Origin: Acanthochlamys bracteata
Taxonomy: Eukaryota > Streptophyta > Magnoliopsida > Pandanales > Velloziaceae
NCBI GenBank assembly: GCA_019914995.1
Contig: CM034138.1
Span: 7,384,535-7,448,534 of the forward strand
Direction: 5' to 3'
Length of the DNA stretch: 64,000 nt
Part shown: positions 33,958 through 45,163 of the stretch, in pieces
Layout: each line of letters starts with the position of its first letter
Numbering within the stretch: the stretch's first letter is position 1
The notes under the pieces: generated by a model
What the model saw: only the letters and a program-made list of their open reading frames with translations
What the model was told of the DNA's origin: nothing
Databases searched by the model: none
Translations under genes and position numbers: made by a program

Positions 33958-36207
33958 TTTGTTAGTTTTCAGCCTCGTTCAGCGATCTCTCTTATGATTA
34001 CAAGTTTGCAATAGAAACCACCTAAAACTATTTTAGCATGAACAACACTCTACATATCTAGAAAACAACAACAGAATTTGCAATATAACGTACTACACAA
34101 ATGCGTTCGACTTAACCAGTCCATAGGGACTCCCACATCAATTTTGAGTATTATTCGTTTGTATGATTTGAGACAATATAACATACATAAATTGATCATA
34201 CTAAATAAGAAATTGCATTTATTTTTTCATAAGATAAATATTAAGTAGCAGTTTTTGCATTAACATCATCACTAAACTACTAGCTATAGTTAGAGTTGTT
34301 TGAATTCATATGTGGTATTTATAGATGTTATTATTAGTAGTTTATGAAGATTAGAATTGAAATGGAAGAACTGAGTTTTTTTAAGTAATCAAAATCAAAT
34401 TAGAGAGTGTATCAGTTTTTCTGAAACTCACTTTGTTACGGGCTTATTTATCAACCCATTAAATTTATTTTTTCAAATTTACTTTTAATAAAAGATAAAT
34501 TAAAAATTAAAATAAATTATTTTTATTAAAAATTTTAATTTAAAATTCACTTACAATATAAAATAAATATAAAATATTATTTTTTATTAAAATTTTTAAT
34601 TTTATTTTTAATAAATAAATTTATCTTTAAGTAAACACGTTCTATATAAAAAAACTTATTTTGAAATTCACTTTCAAATACAATTAGATACAAAAAGTTA
34701 TTTTCATAGTTACTTTTAAATATAAGCAAATACATAAATTTAGCTCATTTACCGAAAGCTCATTTTTAGATACTTGTGTTTCCTTAGTGTTGAATTTTAC
34801 GGTGTACACGAATTAGTGCATTCGTAAGGGCATGTTTCAAACGCACGCAATTTAACTTTTTTTGATTAAATTTTGAGTTACGAATAATTTATATATTTCA
34901 ATTACATAAAAAATTTAGAGTTCTATTTTTATATACGAAATTTTAATTCTAATTTTTTTATTTACACACTTTCTAATATAATTATATCTTTTAATTTTCA
35001 ACACACTTTTAAAATCTATTGATACACAAATACTGAACTCTATTTTTATTTTATTTTTTAAAAAATTTTATTTCTTAATTTTTATTTTCACAAAATTTAG
35101 TTACGAATATTTATAACACGCACTAATCTATTCATTCCATTAATTATTATCCCAACTTCTCCAAAGTCCAAAAAGTGCACATTTTGAAGGGTTTTGCAGC
35201 ACGCATACACAATGAGAACACCAGAAACACCATTCCGAGCATTTCAACTTTGATATAAATTGAAGCAAACTATTCATCCTCAAATGTAACGGGCTCACTT
35301 ATTGTATAATTGGCATTATTTATAAATTCTTTTTTATTCTAATTTTTTAAATTATATTTTTTAATAATTTTTTAAAAAAATTATACAGTTTTTTTTTTAA
35401 ATTTAAAAATATAAAAAATTTTACGATATAAAATTTAATATTATTTATTATTATGTTTTTGAGATAAAAAAGTAATACTTATTTTTAAAAAAAAATTAAA
35501 ATATTTTTCGTTTTAAAATTTTTTTTTCAAAAGTATTCCCAAATATTTTTCTATTCTCATCAATTATTAACCGGCTGTGATACTAATAATATAAAGTGAT
35601 GAGATAGAGACGACAAAAATTAATAGAAGAAATAATAAAATTTTTACTGCACTCGAGACTAATCCAATTACAACGTACGACTACACTATAAATAGAGCTG
35701 ATAAAAAATCCTAGTAACATACTAACAGAAGAATATGACTATATAGATTAAATTTAATTTTATTATTCATATTTATTTATAATTTTTATAGTCTATTTTA
35801 TTTTATGATAAAATAATTTATTTTATTTTAGAATAGATAATCTATTTTATTGAAAAATAATTATCCGCTATATTTTATAATAAATAATTTATTTTATTTC
35901 AGAATAAATTATTTATTTTATTTAATTTATTACAGAATACATAGTTTGTATCAGTTCAATTTATTAAAAAAAAACTCTATTTATGTTAAAAAAAAAATTT
36001 TATCTTACATTGATTATTAATAATTCAAAAATAATATTTTTAAAAATTTGAGTTTATTTTTTTATTATCGATTGATTTTTAAAAAAATTTTAAATTCGTC
36101 GCGAGCAATAACAAAACCGTCCCTAACACAATGGAGAAGCAACAGTCGTGCTTATGTTAGCAGTCCTTCCTAGTTTTCTAGTCTTATTATTTGGATACAC
36201 CTCAGCC
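33958..36207. other. Intergenic AT-rich DNA with MITEs
   Basis: It contains the EMI1-like promoter side, an A/T-rich block at 34.4-34.8 kb, a 296-bp Tourist-like MITE (34828-35123), and repetitive ATTTATTTTATTT-like DNA at 35.3-36.1 kb. No gene was recognised. Confidence 0.4.
34828..35123. mobile_element. Tourist-like MITE, 296-bp family, copy 1
   Basis: It starts GGGCATGTTTCAAACGCACG, ends GAATATTTATAACACGCAC, and is flanked by TAA on both sides. It has the same interior order as copies at 49.2 and 56.5 kb (AGATTTTGAGTTCCGAA-like, ATCTATTGAAACACAAATAC-like) and exactly the same length, although it is more diverged. Confidence 0.8.
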
Positions 36208-37272
36208 TTAATCCAAATATCGTCGATTCAGTTCTAACAACCTTGAAGCTGCAGAATTTTCCGCATCCCGTTTTCTTGACTTTACATCTCCTAAACAGGT
36301 TAGTGTCTCGTCCGTAGCTTCCACTCGAACCGAACAAGTGAACTTCATCTCATGAGCAGGTCCATCTTTCTCAATGCTGCTAGCAAATGACACGTTTTTT
36401 TTTAAAATAAAATCATGCTCACTGTACTTCAAGCAGCAGCTAACTTGCATACCTGTAAATCGGAAGAGGCCAATGGTTCTTGTCGCACAACTCCTTCAGT
36501 CTCTGAATGGGTTCCTCTATCTCTCCGCCTTCTCCGTAGCTCACTTGCACGCGTGAAATATCCAGCTCAGGCAATGTCAAAGGTTCAAGAATTTTACCGA
36601 AAATCTGCAAATACAAAAGCATTCACGACGGAAGAATAGAAAATAATCAACAAACAGTATACATATGGTCTGTGAATTCGAAAGGACCTTCCAGACAATA
36701 TCGAGATTATTATTAGAATCAAGATAGACAGCTGCAGCGATCGACTCAACCATATCCGCTAGAACCTTGGGTTCATCGCCTTCGCGGTAATCATCCATGT
36801 TTTCCCCTTCGATCTCTTTCATTACCGCCAGAGTAAATCGATCCACCTATACATATGTCCATCGTTGAAAGAAATTTCATTACTGCAAGAAATTCTACAG
36901 TAAAAGAGTTGAGGAAACTCGACTGACCGGTTCCCGGAGTTGATGAGCATTTTCTCGGAGGAACCGGAATAACCCGTGTTTGGCAGCACCCTTAGCAAGA
37001 TTCCAGTTACTAAGATTCGCTTTCCGACAATCGTGGAGCTGCTTAGGTTGAAAGCCAGGCATTTTGTGGAGCACGTAGTTGCTGAACGCAAGAGATAGCG
37101 CGGCGTCACCCAAGAACTCCAAACGCTCGTAAGAATAATTCTTTTGGCATGATGAGTGCGTCAGTGCTTCTTCTAGCAGCATGAGATTATTGAACTTGTA
37201 GCTCAACAGCTCTTCAAGCTCTGCAACTGGTGACGGACTTGGAGAAGAAGAAGAATTAATCATGCTCCCCAT
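36208..37272 (-). CDS. Ribonuclease III-like protein (single RNase III domain plus one dsRBD; RTL-type)
   Basis: Four exons join in frame: 37272-36928, 36846-36688, 36604-36453 and 36376-36208, giving 274 residues from the ATG at 37272 ([10 protein letters not shown]). The RNase III domain has [25 protein letters not shown], the signature [18 protein letters not shown] and the distal metal site [14 protein letters not shown]. The acidic residues expected for catalysis are therefore present. The C-terminus, from [19 protein letters not shown] through [18 protein letters not shown] to [18 protein letters not shown], is a double-stranded-RNA-binding domain. Plant RTL proteins cut structured RNAs such as rRNA precursors and small-RNA precursors. 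The single dsRBD resembles the shorter members. The exon 4 acceptor is a TAGCAG tandem, so the product may vary by one Ser. Confidence 0.9.
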
Positions 37273-37977
37273 GGAGAATTTTGAAGTACAAGTCTTTGTT
37301 TGATTGATTAATAAGCTAATAAATTGGTAAAGTTTCAAGAGTGTTGCTTTCTTGTATCTCCTAGGAATTATTTTAGAAACACTTTGGAACCTTCCTCCTA
37401 TTATCTTACGAGTTAAACTTTATTCAATTGCTTTTCTTTTTCTTACCCTGATGACTAGCAATAGTGCACTGTGGGTAGCTTAGCTGCTAAGGTAGATGCT
37501 TTTTAATGTCAGAGTCTCTACTTTTTTATCTTTTACTTTTTTTTTCATTATATTATGAGCAACTTTATTTTGGTCGTTTGAGATTTCAAACATTTTTTTT
37601 TTTTTTTTATTTTTTTTTAATATATATCTTATAAATATTTAAAAAATTATTTAAAATTTAGAAAGTATAAAAAATTCTATAAAATTAGATTTTTTATTAT
37701 ATATTTTTATTATTATTTAGGTTTGTTGGATGTTGTTCATATGTTAAGGTTTAATTGGTTTAATAAATTAAATTTGTTAAATTCTATTGGTAAATTTTAA
37801 GAGTCGCATATATTATCTATTATTGAAGATAGTGGGTAATAAATGTTACTGAAGTTAAAGAGTTACATATTAAAGGAGATATATTTCAGAATACAACGAG
37901 TCACATATTATATATGTTTTGATAGTTAATGGGTAATGAACTGTGATTCTTAAAAAAAAATGGTATTTGGTTTTTTT
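37273..37977. other. RNase III-like upstream region
   Basis: The promoter side of the minus-strand gene is followed by AT-rich DNA. The segment 37473-37530 (GTAGCTTAGCTGCTAAGG then GTCAGAGTCTC and T-runs) vaguely recalls a tRNA-derived SINE head with A- and B-box-like words, but it is too decayed to call. Confidence 0.3.
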
Positions 37978-38793
37978 CATAGTTGGCAGATCCGGACCGA
38001 CCCGTCCTATCCGGAAACCGTCAATCCGGACGGTAAATTGGTCCGAATTTATAAAAAGACCGTTTATGCAATCGACCTATTTTGACCCGTCTTGACCCGT
38101 TTGATCCGTTTCAATCCGGTCGACCCGCCCGCCCGGATTAAACCGGATTAATTTTTTTAATTAATTAAAATTTTTTTTTACAAATTAATTAAAATTTTTT
38201 AAATTGATGATATATTTAATACAAAAATAATTATTAATAGTCCTATATTGAAAAATAATATATAGTTTAAATTTTGTATTTGGATGTGATAATGTAAAAA
38301 TATAATTGCTTATGTCTTATTTATAAATATCAATTATTAGTGATTATTAAATTTTTATATTGTAAAATATTTAGAATCAAATATGTATACCTAAAAAATT
38401 TTGTTATATCTCTTTTATGATTTCTCTATTTTATGATTTTATTTTTTTCTAATCTCCTAATTTATTTAAATATTTCTTATTATAAATTTTAGTCGTTATT
38501 ATTGTTATTGGTGGTGGTAATATTTCAATTTTCGCTGTGATTATTATTACCGTTGTTGTTGATAGTAATGCTATAATAAAAATATTTTAATTTTTTGCTA
38601 TGATTACTATTGCTATTATTATTGGTAGTATTATTGGTAATAGATTTCTTACTGTAATTATTGTTATTATTAATTAAAAATACTTTAATATTATTGACCC
38701 GACGGTTCGATCGGTTGACCCGACGGTTTGACTCAAGAACCGTGATCCGGACAATTTTTCGGTTCGATATCTGGTCCGGTTCTTACAACTATG
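37978..38793. mobile_element. Non-autonomous hAT element, CATAGTTG family, 816 bp
   Basis: The left end is CATAGTTGGCAGATCCGGAC and the reversed right end is CATAGTTGTAAGAACCGGAC. The flanking 8-mer GTTTTTTT is the same on both sides (37970-37977 and 38794-38801). Both ends carry CCGACCCG-like subterminal motifs and the middle is AT-rich and matches the 26.3-kb element. It encodes no protein. This is the best-defined copy of the family in the window. Confidence 0.9.
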
Positions 38794-38801
38794 GTTTTTT
38801 T

Positions 38802-39935
38802 TCTTCTATTCAAAATCTAAATAATTTTTTATCACATAAAGTTTTTGTTTAGAATTATGGGAAGATTAAGAGAGAGAAATCAAGTTTTATTAAATACTAA
38901 AAAGGAGCATTATGAATCAAGTTATGTTTACTTTTTCTCGTTTAAATATTTATTGTAAAAATTATTTAGTTTCTAAATCTTAAAATTATGATCTATGTAA
39001 GTTGGACATTACATACAATTAAGAAATTTTCTATCAATTGGTCCTAAAGCAAGGTTTTAGAAACCAAAAATTTTTCATTAAAAATTATTTTATCTCTCAA
39101 TAATGAAATTCTAAAATTATGTATTTGGGATGTTATGTTTTTCACTGCATTATTATAAATTTCATTGACTGTTCGAATGTCTTTAAATCATTCTCATTAT
39201 TTGAATTTATATTATGATAGTTTATTAGTTACTAAAGTAGTCAAATCTTAAGTTTCTTACAATTTAAATTTACTTTATGATAATATGTTAGTGATCAAAA
39301 GGTCAAATCTTGATTTTTTTGTAAATTCAAATTATGGAGTTTGTACATCAATTTGAATCCACATGATGATAATTTGTTAGTCACCAAGATGGCCAAATTT
39401 TAAGTTCTTATAAATTTCACATTATGTGATTTATATATTCAATTATATATAAGTATGTGATGCATATAATAAAGATGATATTCTATACAAATTTTATTTT
39501 ATTATAGATAATTAAAGTTCATAATTATAACACATTTAGAATCGCTCAAAGTTGAGTTGTACATTTTATCATTTATAAATATGATGTGATGATTTATATA
39601 TTCTATTAAATTTGTTTAGTATATTCAAAAATAGCAAATATATCTAATTTGAATATATTTAATTATCAAAATAAGTTACAAATTTTATTTTTGCATCATT
39701 ATACTTTGTATTTGTATGTCGTTGTTTCATCCAAAGGAGAATATCAATATACATTTATTATTTGTATGAATTGTTTGAATTTGATTATATATTTATGATT
39801 GAAATCAAAGCATTAATTTACAAGCATCTATTCCAATCTCTTTGTATTCACATGTATCTGTATCACTATTTAATAGACTCAATTCTTCTGAGTAGTGTAA
39901 ACAAATTCCGTTTCACTTAAAATGTACTGAATTTT
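38802..39935. other. Intergenic, with weak degenerate direct repeats
   Basis: Between about 39180 and 39450 a unit of roughly 80-90 bases recurs three times in decayed form (TTATGATAATATGTTAGT-, CAAATCTT- and CAAATT-type steps). No coding sequence was recognised. It may be flank of the retrotransposon remnant that follows. Confidence 0.3.
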
Positions 39936-39939
39936 AATT

Positions 39940-40445
39940 TAGCACCTTTAACAAAGAAATCAGCTGATCTTAATTACTGATAACAACAGCAATGAAAAGA
40001 GATCTTTTCATAATGTTTAAAAAAGATCAAATAGACTAAGCTTATATTTATACATTAAATCAACTTTTGCTAATACTTAAAATATTATTTATGAAGTTTG
40101 TAGAAGAGCGTTCCAAAATGCTAATAAGTCACTTGCTGGAACACTTATGAACATATTAATTATTATAAAATTTGATAGTTCTCGTACCATGCATGAGTAT
40201 GTTATTAAAATATCTAATATTATAGTATTTGGGAATCAATATGGATGAAAATTTTTTTATATAATTTATTATTAATTTTTTGTCTCCTTAATATAGTCTA
40301 TTCTACATGAACTATAATACCATGAAAGATAAGTAGAATGTGAATGAATTGCATAATTTGTCTGTGCAATAGGAAACGAGACTTGAGAACTTGTGAATTC
40401 ATTCGGTTCATTTTATTAAACATCAAAAGCTAGAAAGTAAGCCTA
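39940..40445 (+). mobile_element. Decayed Ty1-copia gag fragment
   Basis: Conceptual translation in shifting frames gives NRLSLYLYIKST, then FQNANKSLAGTLMN, KFDSSRTMHEYVIKISN, GINMDENFF, and NYNTMKDK-NVNELHNLSVQ, ETRLENL and IHSVHFIKHQ. Stops interrupt it. This is the familiar order of the copia gag (UBN2-type) domain: KSLAGTLM, FDGSRSMHEHV, NYNTxKDKWNVNEL, QEETRL. At least four stops and several frameshifts show it is long dead. LTRs, protease and polymerase were not found beside it. Confidence 0.75.
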
Positions 40446-41683
40446 AAGAAAGACTATTTGACAGGAGAATCAAACTTGAATATGAACAAGATACAGTGCA
40501 CTGAAAGCATCTACCTTCGAGTTTATACAATTGTTCAACTAAAGTAAATAAAAACGCTATTAGTTTGTGTTTATTTGGTTCTTATGACGAAATGATTTAT
40601 AAAGAAGTTCTACAAGGCGAGAGCACCATATCAGGTTCGACAACTTCAATATATTGATAAAATCACATAATCCTTTACCAAATAAGTGCTTGAGAGCTGA
40701 AGCGATTCTCTCAGTTAGTTCCTAAGGAAAAAACCAAAAGACATACACATTATGACAAAATTGATAAGAAAGTAGCATCCAAATGATTCCTTGACTTTCT
40801 TTGCTATTATTTTGTTCCATTGCTATCATTTTGCATCACTGCTACCACCCTATTAAGAAGTTACAAGTAACAGGCTTGTTATGACTTAAAGCCTTTCAAA
40901 AGGTGACATATGACAATTTAATCCAATAGTCTCATACTACTTAGGAGCGTTTAGAATTGATTATAAAATAAAATTTTTTTAAAATAAAAAATATTTTTGT
41001 TTTTTTTAAAAAATAAATTTTATTTTTTTACTTCTATAAAAAATAAAAATATGCAATAAAAAAATCTCATTACGTAAAATTTTTTTATATTTTTTAAATT
41101 TTTAAATAAATTTTTTAAATATTTATAAAATATATATTAAAAAATATAAAATAGAAAAGTTAAAAAACAGCTTATCAAACGCTGAGCCAAATGCGCTCTA
41201 ATAAGCTTTAAAAGAAATGATCAAGTAGTCCATAGGCTGCAGGCACTGTCCAAGGGATTCAAAAGAGCACATAGACAGATGAACATAAAAATAAACTACT
41301 AAAAGCATATTGAATAGAACATCCAGCAAGCTAGCAAAAAACCTTTCTCATAGTCCAAAAGAAGAAATAGAAAATAAATTAGAAATGGAAGAGTTTACAA
41401 ATGGGATCTTTCTCTTGCTCAAAAGAATTGCTATATTCTAGTGATACTCGAAAATCTTGAGCACAAGTCCTACAATCTCTCATTCTTCTCGATAGAAAGA
41501 TCCACATTTACTACAAACATACCATGATTCTCAATAAAGCCAGAAAATAATGTGTTGCCTTGTTCTTATATTCTGAAAAGTAGCTCTCAGCTAAGAACGA
41601 GTGGGAGAAGCAGTGTTGCAGCTGACAGAAATTCATGCCACTTCACAAAAAAGAAGTTTCTAAGTAACACTATCAGCACCTAC
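40446..41683. other. Intergenic; one MITE-like block
   Basis: An AT-rich MITE-like block at about 40944-41202 starts GGAGCGTTTAGAATTG and ends CAAATGCGCTC, with TTA/TAA next to the ends. The remainder shows no coding potential. The C-terminal exons expected for the neighbouring CAP-H gene could not be found here. Confidence 0.4.
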
Positions 41684-44449
41684 CAGTAGATCTTTTTCCT
41701 CTCTTCATGAGACACTGCACCTATCGTAGCATCCAAGGTCACAAACGAAATACAGTTAAACAGAGACAGAAAACACACAATAGATAACTGATGAAGCAAT
41801 TCATTCTATTTTTTTACCAAAACATTGGGAAGAAGAAACAACTTGACAAGCCTTTCAGGTCTGTAATGATAGTCTTCGGGAAGTCTAACATTGCAATGAG
41901 CTCTATTAACAGGTAAAAGCATATTTAGGATTTCTAGGAGGAGCAAATATGTCAGGCATCTCTTGTCCGGGGAGTTTGCTAATTCGATATGTGCTAGCCC
42001 CTGTTTTCTACTTTTCACCTTATAAGCTGCTACTTGTGATACACAGGTAGGGTCTAGAATCTTTTTGGAACCTGGAAATGAGCCATGGAGAATAAATTAG
42101 TAATTAAACAAAGTAGAAGCATCAGATGGAATATCCAATTTCCTATACTCTTAGCTTTCTGGAACTTCCAATGTTCAGGGCCAGCCCAAGGATTTGATTT
42201 TGACATTAATCCCAGGCCAAGAGACAAAAAATCCAGCCACATGCTTGAAAGTGCCATCTGTTGTAGATTCATAGAAGGTATACGCTCCAATCTCCTGCAA
42301 TATCCTCAAGCTTTCAGCAAAGAGTTGCTAGAAGTAAATTAATCTTGAAGATAAGGCATACATCTTCATAAACTTTAAAATTTTGGTCAGAGCTGGTTAT
42401 GGTATCATTCGACGGACTTATGTGATCATGATCAAAATCCCAATCTCCTCCAATATCATCAAATGCATCACCTCCCATATCCATATTGAAGATACCAGAA
42501 ACGTCTGGCCCTGCAGAAGACTGTGTATCACTTGGCCTGTGGTTATCTTCATCAAATCTGCTTATAATTTCTCTTAAGGTTGGAGAAATTTCCGTACTTT
42601 TTGAAATAGTTGCCATCATCTGCTCAACTGATTCTGGAAAATGAAGCACATGCAACAGCCAATACATTTTAAAAGTCACATACACTGGAGAATAATGAAT
42701 GTTGGTAACTATAGTCTCTGAGTACCTTTAGCAAATGAGAGGTCAATAGTGTCTGGTTGATCGTTCTGTAGTCCACATAAAACACAGTTTTCTGGAGTCT
42801 CAAAAGAATTAAAAAGTACACGACAATGGCCGTAAACTCCAAGATTGTTCAGCTGGAGACCCTTGGCTCCCTCTTCATCAAATTGTGCAGAAGTCTGATG
42901 ATAAAGAGGATCAACAGTGAAAGCCACTGAAAAAAAAAGGTGCAGTCAAACATGATGACAAAGCAAAACCAGATTTCCGTACTGTATATCCAGAGAGGAT
43001 GTGATAAATGTATACCATAAAATTTCTTCACATTGAGAGCGTCAAAAGAGGATTCCAATGTTGATGAAGGTGATATCTGTAATCAACTAATCAGTATTAG
43101 GAGAAATAAAATTCAAAAACGTTCATCAGTTCTTACTGATAAAATTCATGAGCCTCTGTTGCTCACCTTCCTTTGCACCTCACTCTTAGAAGAACCTTCC
43201 ACATTACCTGCGCTGTTCTGGACAAAATCAGCTACATTTTCTGGATTTCCAAATAAAAGCATCCTGAGTTGCAAAACAATCACGAAGTAAACATAACCCA
43301 TCTCTGATGAAATATCTAAGCTGAAACTAACCACTTATTGTGCATATAAGACTTTAGAAAAATCAAAAGAAGGTATACTTCAGCAACTGCTGACTTAACT
43401 GACCATCACAGTTTACAATATGCTCATTTTACAAATTTGGTTTTGATAAACACCAAAGTAGGAATGTAGTTTGTATTTACACGACCATTATTTCTTTGTC
43501 TTTTAACGATTACACGAATCAACCAAATAAGACTGCATTAACATGATGATGAATATCCTGCCTTTATCATCTTCCCGTCCAACTATATTCATTCCACCAA
43601 GAACCTTATATGCTTCAGAATGCACCGAGTCAACTCTCAATGAATAGATCTTTACCCCAGCCTCCAGTGTGCAGCTTGCCTTAAACAAACAAGGTTATGA
43701 ATTTAAAAAGCAGGTGGGATGTACCACAGATTGACACGACTCATAAATAACAACAGCAACAGGAGCTTTGAGAGCCAATTTTTGGAAGTTGGTCTCTATG
43801 TCTTCTTCAGCATGTACAATCTCTTTGATGTGGTCAATCAGCCCAAGCTCCCATCTATTCTTCTGGTTTATTTTCTGTAACAAGGAGCAAACCAAAGGTA
43901 AAAACTGATAATGACCACAACTCCTGATCAAATGATATTATAAATACATACATATTGCAAGTGGAGAAATCAGAAACTCCCATCTAGCAAAAATTTTTTG
44001 ATCTTTTCTTTTTGGGGCTTTTTGTTAATCTTCAAAAAGAAACAAACTTTCATAAAATCAACAAGGTCTCAAGTTCTCAAAATCGAATATTTGGAAAGAC
44101 CAACTTTTATCCGCCACAAAAAAGAAAAAAAAAAAAAAGAACTGAAGCATCTCACATTCTCGCTGGCGAGACGAATACAGTTATGGAATAGCTCCATGAT
44201 CTGGTCACGCCCAAGTAGATCATCATCTCCACCGCCGCCCGCAGCAGCGCCGTTAGCATGCAACGGAGCTCCTCCTCCGTTAAAATTAACGGTAAGAGAC
44301 TTCCGGCGCACTGCGGCACGTGAGGCGTCACGTGCTTCTGCGCGCTCGAGCTGGTCGTCGTTAGATCCCAGTTGGAATGCCGGCGACTGAAGAATCTTCC
44401 TGAACGCGACCGAACGAAGACATGGTGATGCCACGTCAGAATCTACCAT
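41684..44449 (-). pseudogene. Condensin subunit CAP-H (barren/CND2) gene, decayed, C-terminus missing
   Basis: Seven 5' exons are recognisable: 44449-44156, 43874-43779, 43679-43562, 43263-43167, 43076-43016, 42926-42726 and 42633-42362. They encode typical CAP-H blocks: FQLGSNDDQLERAEARDASR, DQIMELFHNCIRLASEN, KINQKNRWELGLIDHI, ASCTLEAGVKIYSLRVDSVH, ISPSSTLESSFDALNVKKF and VAFTVDPLYHQTSAQFDEEG. CAP-H is the kleisin that bridges SMC2/SMC4 in condensin. Lesions are several. Exon 2 has no GT at its homologous end. The exon 3 donor is GC and the exon 3-4 phases do not fit. A frameshift near 42232-42240 splits FKHV from DFLSLGLGLMSKSNPWAGP. Two more frameshifts near 41960 and 41920 surround EMPDIFAPPRNPK. 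The final 200 or so residues are absent. A functional copy presumably lies elsewhere. An unusual but expressed short isoform cannot be excluded. Confidence 0.8.
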
Positions 44450-45163
44450 TGCTTCTTCTTCAGCGAAGTGAGACAGAGGGAGAAAAGTTCAATTTCCCAC
44501 ATTCTGAAAATTTTCTCTTGCACAAGATTTTGAAATTGGATTCGTCCGATATTCGAACTAGTAAGGAAATGAAAGAGAACGAATTTTTGCCTAATGACAT
44601 TTAAGTGGGCTTGTAGATCAGGCCCAATCGTAATGCTTTAACGTTTTATACCTCATGTCATTGCTGTCTGTAAATTGCTTATTTCCCACAAAATTAAAAT
44701 AATAATAATTTATAACAAGAAAAAAATTATCTAATTTAAAATTTCTTTCTAACCAAATTGTTTTACAGAAAAATCATATTTTAATTGATAAAAGTTAGTT
44801 GGGGGTTTGGTTAAAGAAAAATTGATCTAAATAATATGCAGATTCGAAGAAAAAATGGAGATCAGTTCAGATCCATGCTTTCTGTGATTCTAGAGAGTGA
44901 AAAGTTATTTCAGTTTAAATCATCACCTTCTACTTGTAGAAAATATTCCAACACATATCAAACATAGTGATTTTGAGAATTTTGAAAAGCCTAACAGAGA
45001 ATGGAATAGTCTACCAATACAAAAGGACAAATAAATGAAAACAAAGTACAAAACAACTGCTCCTCCTCCATCTACATCCTCTCCATCTTCCCCAAGTGAT
45101 GTGGAGAGAGCAAGCGAGGAATGATTCAACATCACATTGAGGGAAACAGTGATCAGGGGTCCG
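44450..45163. other. CAP-H upstream region and SPT2 3' UTR
   Basis: The right part is the promoter side of the CAP-H locus read from the other strand, and 44.9-45.16 kb is the likely 3' UTR of the SPT2 gene. No other feature was seen. Confidence 0.4.

Noticed and set aside
37473-37530. Possible tRNA-derived SINE head
   Set aside because: A-box-like TAGCTTAGCTGC and a weak B-box-like word are present, but the rest does not fit a tRNA fold and there is no clear tail or target duplication.
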